Both the position numbers and the translations under genes were made by a program. From Chloroflexota bacterium (GTDB taxonomy: Bacteria; Chloroflexota; Anaerolineae; B4-G1; SLSP01), in NCBI GenBank assembly GCA_012798275.1, contig JAAZNO010000593.1:1-6413 (forward strand): 6,413 bases of DNA, read 5' to 3'. The stretch's first letter is position 1. Each line of letters starts with the position of its first letter. Under the pieces are notes generated by a model that was not told the origin of the DNA, ran no database searches, and saw only the letters and a list, made by a program, of their open reading frames with translations. This document shows, one piece after another, positions 1 through 3,600 of this stretch.

Positions 1-65
1 ATGGGGATAGATGTGCCAAACATGCCGATGGCGTAATTGAAGGAGCTGGCGCGTTTTTCGGACAT
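1..65 (-). CDS. N-terminal fragment of a probable MFS (sugar symporter-like) transporter
   Basis: Only the first 21 codons are visible; the gene runs off the left edge. The ATG is at 65-63 and the peptide begins MSEKRASSFNYAIG, continuing MFGTSIP. A short polar, basic start followed by a Tyr/Gly-rich hydrophobic stretch (YAIGMFGTSIP) resembles the beginning of the first membrane helix in major-facilitator transporters, including those of the glycoside-pentoside-hexuronide cation symporter type. That resemblance is from memory and is the only evidence for function; substrate cannot be inferred. The start is well supported: an AGGAGG Shine-Dalgarno sits 7 bases upstream, and a good sigma-70-type promoter lies further upstream at 124-152. 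The gene is co-directional with the macroglobulin gene but separated from it by a terminator and about 610 bases, so it is probably its own transcription unit. It could instead be another membrane protein family. I am confident that a gene starts here and only moderately confident of the family. Confidence 0.6.
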   Translation of the reverse strand, partial: MSEKRASSFNYAIGMFGTSIP

Positions 66-72
66 CAGAGCA

Positions 73-78
73 CCTCCT
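73..78 (-). promoter_or_regulatory. Shine-Dalgarno of the transporter-like gene
   Basis: The minus strand reads AGGAGG (part of AGGAGGTG) with a 7-base spacer to the ATG at 65. This is a full match to the anti-Shine-Dalgarno core at optimal spacing and fixes the start codon of the left-edge gene. Confidence 0.85.
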
Positions 79-123
79 GGCGGATGTGAAAAGGGTTCCT
101 GTGATGGGAATGCGTGCCCGATG

Positions 124-152
124 ATTATATACCCTGAGCGGAGGCCTGAAAA
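124..152 (-). promoter_or_regulatory. Sigma-70-type promoter for the transporter-like gene
   Basis: On the minus strand, TTTTCA (147-152, 4 of 6 matches to TTGACA) is followed after exactly 17 bases by a perfect TATAAT (124-129). Transcription would start near 116-118, giving a leader of about 50 bases before the ATG at 65. Position, orientation and spacing all suit the left-edge gene. The AT-rich -10 stands out in GC-rich surroundings. The assignment is by consensus only; there is no extended -10 TG. Confidence 0.65.
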
Positions 153-168
153 GCCGGCGCCTTCTCCC

Positions 169-192
169 CGGCGAATCGGCGAATCAGCGAAA
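169..192. repeat. Tandem 8-bp repeat upstream of the -35 box
   Basis: CGGCGAAT at 169-176 is repeated exactly at 177-184, and a degenerate third unit, CAGCGAAA, follows at 185-192. The array lies 17 bases upstream of the -35 hexamer of the minus-strand promoter. Tandem units of this size in this position can be binding sites for an activator or repressor, but no known operator consensus is recognised and the third copy is imperfect. Confidence 0.5.
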
Positions 193-292
193 AAATCACT
201 TGCGTGACAAAGGTACCGCCACTGACTAAAAAACGCAAGATTTCCTGGCGACCCTTGAAGATTGAGTATCAACTTTTGCCCCTATCCCCTGG

Positions 293-324
293 CTCCTTCC
301 CCCAGCGCACGCTGGGGGAAGGAG
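293..324 (+). other. Perfect hairpin 1 followed by a T-tract
   Basis: A 14-bp uninterrupted stem (293-306 with 311-324) closes on a GCAC tetraloop. Seven T residues follow at 328-334 on the plus strand, so an RNA read left to right would form a classic intrinsic-terminator shape. No plus-strand gene ends here. It is either part of the repeat element or a terminator of antisense transcription. Confidence 0.75.
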
Positions 325-336
325 AACTTTTTTTGT

Positions 337-375
337 GGGGTTTTGCAGGCGGGCGTAGCCCGCCTGCAAAACCCC
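337..375. other. Perfect hairpin 2 (central stem)
   Basis: This is an 18-bp perfect stem (337-354 with 358-375) with a three-base GTA loop. The outer part is G4T4 paired with A4C4 and the inner part is GCAGGCGGGC paired with its inverse. A T-rich run (TTATTTTTT, 377-385) follows on the plus strand. It forms the centre of the larger symmetric element. Confidence 0.8.
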
Positions 376-389
376 CTTATTTTTTCTCT

Positions 390-423
390 CCCTCCCCGAC
401 GGCGTATACGCCGTCGGGGAGGG
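390..423. other. Perfect 34-bp palindrome (hairpin 3)
   Basis: The 17 bases 390-406 are the exact inverse complement of 407-423, with centre GTATAC and no spacer. The arm is CCC-T-CCCC-GACGGCGTA. It occupies the mirror position of hairpin 1 in the larger element and shares its C-tract character. It could extrude as a cruciform in DNA or form a stem with a TATA loop in RNA. Confidence 0.8.
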
Positions 424-453
424 GGCAGGGGGTGGGGCAAAAGCTACAGCTCA

Positions 454-615
454 CAAAGGTTCATCCATCGCCGGCTAGCCACCTGGCGCCAGGCTGAACA
501 GTTACCACACATTTTCATTCTTGGATGGTGTGCGCCAGCACATGGCGTCTTCTCGGAAAATAGAACCCGTGTCCACGTTCGCACGTTCCACTGAACTCTC
601 TCGCCCCGCGGACGC
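454..615. other. Intergenic spacer with no recognised gene
   Basis: This stretch lies between the hairpin element and the terminator of the macroglobulin gene. Open frames crossing it are short, lack ribosome-binding sites and run through the repeat or terminator, so I call no gene. It contains a perfect 12-bp palindrome CCTGGCGCCAGG (482-493) beside an 8-bp palindrome GGCTAGCC (473-480). No tRNA, promoter or known RNA motif is recognised. Confidence 0.6.
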
Positions 616-662
616 AAAAAGGAGGGGTGTCGCTGCAATCACGCTGCACCGACACCCCCTTT
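616..662 (-). terminator. Rho-independent terminator of the alpha-2-macroglobulin gene
   Basis: Read on the minus strand, a stem of nine perfect pairs, GGGGTGTCG with CGACACCCC (650-658 with 624-632), is topped by a further 4-bp TGCA/TGCA pairing and a 7-base loop. After the stem comes TCC and then five T residues (plus-strand A at 616-620). It begins about a dozen bases after the TAA stop at 675-677, the expected position for an intrinsic terminator of the upstream gene. It should separate that gene from the transporter-like gene to the left. Confidence 0.8.
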
Positions 663-674
663 CGTACGCCTTAT

Positions 675-3600
675 TTATTCCCCAATCGTCAGCAACCGCC
701 CATCGCTGCGACCGAAGACCTCCGGGAAGTAGAATTCCTTTGCCACGGTGGGGATTACGCGGTATTCGCCCGGCAACGTGGCGCGGAAGGTGTAGCTGTA
801 CTCGTAGGTGCCCGCGCTCAGATAATCGGCGAAGAGCACGACTTTCTCATCCCGCAGCTCACTGCGGCTGTACCAGTTCCACCACCGCCACCAGCGAGAG
901 CTGGGCTGCGACAGGGTCGGCTCCAGTGCCAACAGGCTTGTGGTCGCCAGGCCGGTGTCTATCGCCTCGCCGCCCGCCGGCAGCGGATCCTCCACCACCA
1001 CGTAGTAGCGGTCATGCGGGGTGATGAGGGTGAGATCTACCCGAATCACGTCGCCCAGTTTCACCTCGCGGACCTCCGGGCAATCCAGCACGCTGCCGCC
1101 AGCCTTGATCTGCTCCGCAGCGCACGAAGCGAGCGTGTAGCGCCGTTGGATGCTGAAGCCGCGATCGGCGGGCTCCAGCGCTTCGACGGGTTGATAGACT
1201 TCCAGATGCGCGGTGTAGTAGAGCCGCCCCGGTCCCGCCGTGCGAGCGATGCCCAGCACGTTGAGGGTGTCGGTAAGCAGATCGGCAATGGGGACAGTGA
1301 CCTTAGTGCTCTGGCGCACAGTCTCGCGGGTCGCGCTTGCGGTCGCCAGCTCCGCGCCGTTGAGGAAGGCGCCGTAGTCGTAGGCGGCGTCGAGCTCGCC
1401 CGTCATCACCATCCAATCCGTGAGGGCGATCAGCGCCCACGCCGTTTCCTGCGTCGTCTCCCAGATGCCGCCCTTGCGTGCGACCATCAGCCAGCGGACG
1501 ATGTTGGGATTGAGCGCGTTCTCGGGATCCAGCTTGGTGAGCGTGTCGAGGATGACGGCGGTGGAGCGGGTGTCGGTGTTCATCGCCCACCAGTCGTAGT
1601 TGGCCTCTTCCCAGTGCGCCCCCGTCGCGCTGAGGATCGCCGCGTTGTTCAGGTCGGCGAGCAGGGTTTGCAGCCGGGCGTCGTTGGGATTGCGCAGCCA
1701 GAGGGCCTGCGCCAGGTAGGCGCGAGCGTAATGGCTGAGCTTCTCGCGGTTCTCGAAGAGATTGTCGAGCTGCTCCTGCGGCGCCCGCCCCCCTTCGGCC
1801 AGGACGTAGAGCAGCCACGCCTGTTGATTGGCGGCGCGGTAATTTTCCACCTGCCGGATGGTCTGAAGCTGCGTCTTGAGGTAGTCCAACCCGCGTTGCA
1901 GCATCGTCTCATCCACCAGCACATCGGTCTGGCGCGCCTTGAGCAGGGCGAAAACGACGTAGGCGCTCACATGCGGGTTGCTCTCGCCTCTTTCGGCATC
2001 GTACCACCAGCCCCAACCGCCGTCGGGATTCTGCTGTTGGGCGAGCTTCTGCAGCCCCTCGTCAATCAGCGCGGGGAGGCGCGCTTCCAATTCGGCGTCC
2101 TCCAGCCCCAGCGATTGGAGCGCGCGATAGGTGAGCAGGTTGGGCAGGAACCGGCTCACGGTCTGCTCGGTACATTCGTACTCGAAGTGCTCCAGGTAGG
2201 TGAGGCCGTCTTGCATGCCCGCCGCCAGGCTGGGATCGAGCTGAACGGTGAGCTGTCCACGCCGGTCGTCGAACTGCGGCGGCAGGGCCACGCCTTCGGC
2301 GACGCTGCCGTCCCCGGTGAGCTGGCCGGCCGTCCCCACGATGTCGGGGGCGGTGTAGCGCAGCACCAGCAGCGAGCCATCTGGCCCGGTGGTGAGCCGG
2401 GGCTTGCTCGCGTCGGTGTAGTCGCCCGCGCGCGCGGCGAAAGTGAGCTGCGCGTTGGGAGCATCGTTTACCTGCACCCACCAGGTCACCTTGCGCTCGC
2501 TGCGGGCGGGGATGGTGACGGTCTGCACGGCGGGCGTCTCCTGGCTGAGGCCCACGCCCTCGGCGTTGAGCGCCACTTCCACCTGCAGGGGCTGATCCGT
2601 GTTGTTGCTCACGTTGGCGGCGAGCTGCGCGCGATCGTCCACCACGAAGAAGCGCGGGGCGACCGGGCGGACCATCAGTGGCTTGGCGACGACGAGATCC
2701 GCCGTCCCCTCGCCCACCACGGTCGCGGCGGTGTGCCCCACGGCGCGTGCGGTCCAGGTCGTGAGATTATCTGGTAGGGTGAGCGTGAAACGCGCGCGGC
2801 CATCACTGTCGGTTACCAACAGGGGCTGCCAGGCGGCGGTATCCGCAAACTCCTGGCGGACGGTGATGCCTTCCATGGGGAAGGGGGCGCCGGCGACTTC
2901 CACCTCTTTTACCTCCACCATGGCCGCCATGGTTGGAGCCGGCGCCGGCATGGCGACGCCTTCCTCCCCCCCGCCGCCTATGCCGTAATCCGCCGTGTTG
3001 CGTTCCTCCTGCTGAGATTCCAGCTCCAGATCCAGGTCGGCGGTCAATTCCTTGAGATAGCGGTTGGCGGAAAGGCTCAGGCCGCTGGCGGTGTTGATCT
3101 GCAAGGCCCGCCGGGCATAGAAGCCGTTGAGGATGTCGCTGTTGCGCGGTTGCAGGCTCAGCACGGCCTTGTCCACCACGTCGAGCGAGAGCTCGGCGCC
3201 GGCAACCGGTCGTCCATCGGGGCCGATGGCGGTGAGGGTGTAGGTCACTTCCTCGCCGGGCTGCGCCTGCGGCGTCGAAGGTTCCACGCTGAGCGTCAGC
3301 GTCTTCGGCTCGAGGCTCACATCCAGCGGCAGGAGACCCATCTTGAACTCCGCTACTGCACCCTCGCCCCCCTGCGTCTCTGCTCCGCTGCGCCCCTGCA
3401 CGAGCACGACGGAGACATAGATGTTGGGGATGTCGCCCTCCTCGATGGGCAGGCGGTAGACGGCGCTGTTGGTCTCCAGGCGGATGAGGTCGTAGCGGCG
3501 GATGCCCGCCCGTTCCACGGTGACGAGCGCCCAGTGCGGCCCGGTGAACGGCGAGGGGATCAGGATCTCGGCGGTCTCGCCCACCTGGTAGGTGCTCTTG

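Larger units (their letters stand above)
263..453. repeat. Nested palindromic intergenic element (MITE/REP-like) with three hairpins
   Basis: A block of about 190 bp is almost symmetric about position 358. Its outer arms are CTTTTGCCCC (273-282) and the exact inverse GGGGCAAAAG (434-443), with a further matching TGAG/CTCA pair at 263-266 and 450-453 in the same register. Inside each arm is a C-rich tract (CCCCTGG on the left; the right arm inverted reads CCCCCTGCC) leading into a perfect hairpin (293-324 and 390-423). A third hairpin (337-375) occupies the centre. The left and right halves therefore look like two inverted, diverged copies of one unit flanking a central stem. It has no credible reading frame of its own. 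The pattern fits a non-autonomous mobile or REP-like repeat family. No clear target-site duplication is visible directly against the arms, so mobility is inferred. Confidence 0.7.

Noticed and set aside
199..239. Inverted repeat CTTGCGT (199-205) and ACGCAAG (233-239) as a hairpin or terminator
   Set aside because: A 7-bp stem with a 27-base loop is too weak, and neither strand shows a proper stem-plus-T-tract arrangement.
299..423. CRISPR array reading of the repeated C/G tracts
   Set aside because: The units are inverted rather than direct, differ in sequence and have no uniform spacers; no cas genes are present.
207..460. Direct repeat ACAAAGGT at 207-214 and 453-460 as a possible target-site duplication of the element
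   Set aside because: The right copy abuts the element but the left copy is about 50 bases away from its left arm, so this is not a flanking duplication and could be chance.
204..594. Two overlapping plus-strand frames of 97 and 110 codons in the spacer
   Set aside because: Both are translated through the hairpin element (PPAKPP-like and poly-Pro/Arg stretches) with no ribosome-binding site; they are products of repeat sequence.
444..638. Minus-strand 64-codon frame between the terminator and the repeat element
   Set aside because: It starts inside the terminator hairpin, ends in the repeat arm, has no Shine-Dalgarno and no recognisable motif.
627..2777. Plus-strand open frame of 716 codons opposite the macroglobulin C-terminal half
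   Set aside because: It lies wholly antisense to a well-supported conserved gene, starts inside the terminator hairpin and has a composition typical of GC-rich shadow frames (Arg/Gly/His/Val-rich, no recognisable domain).
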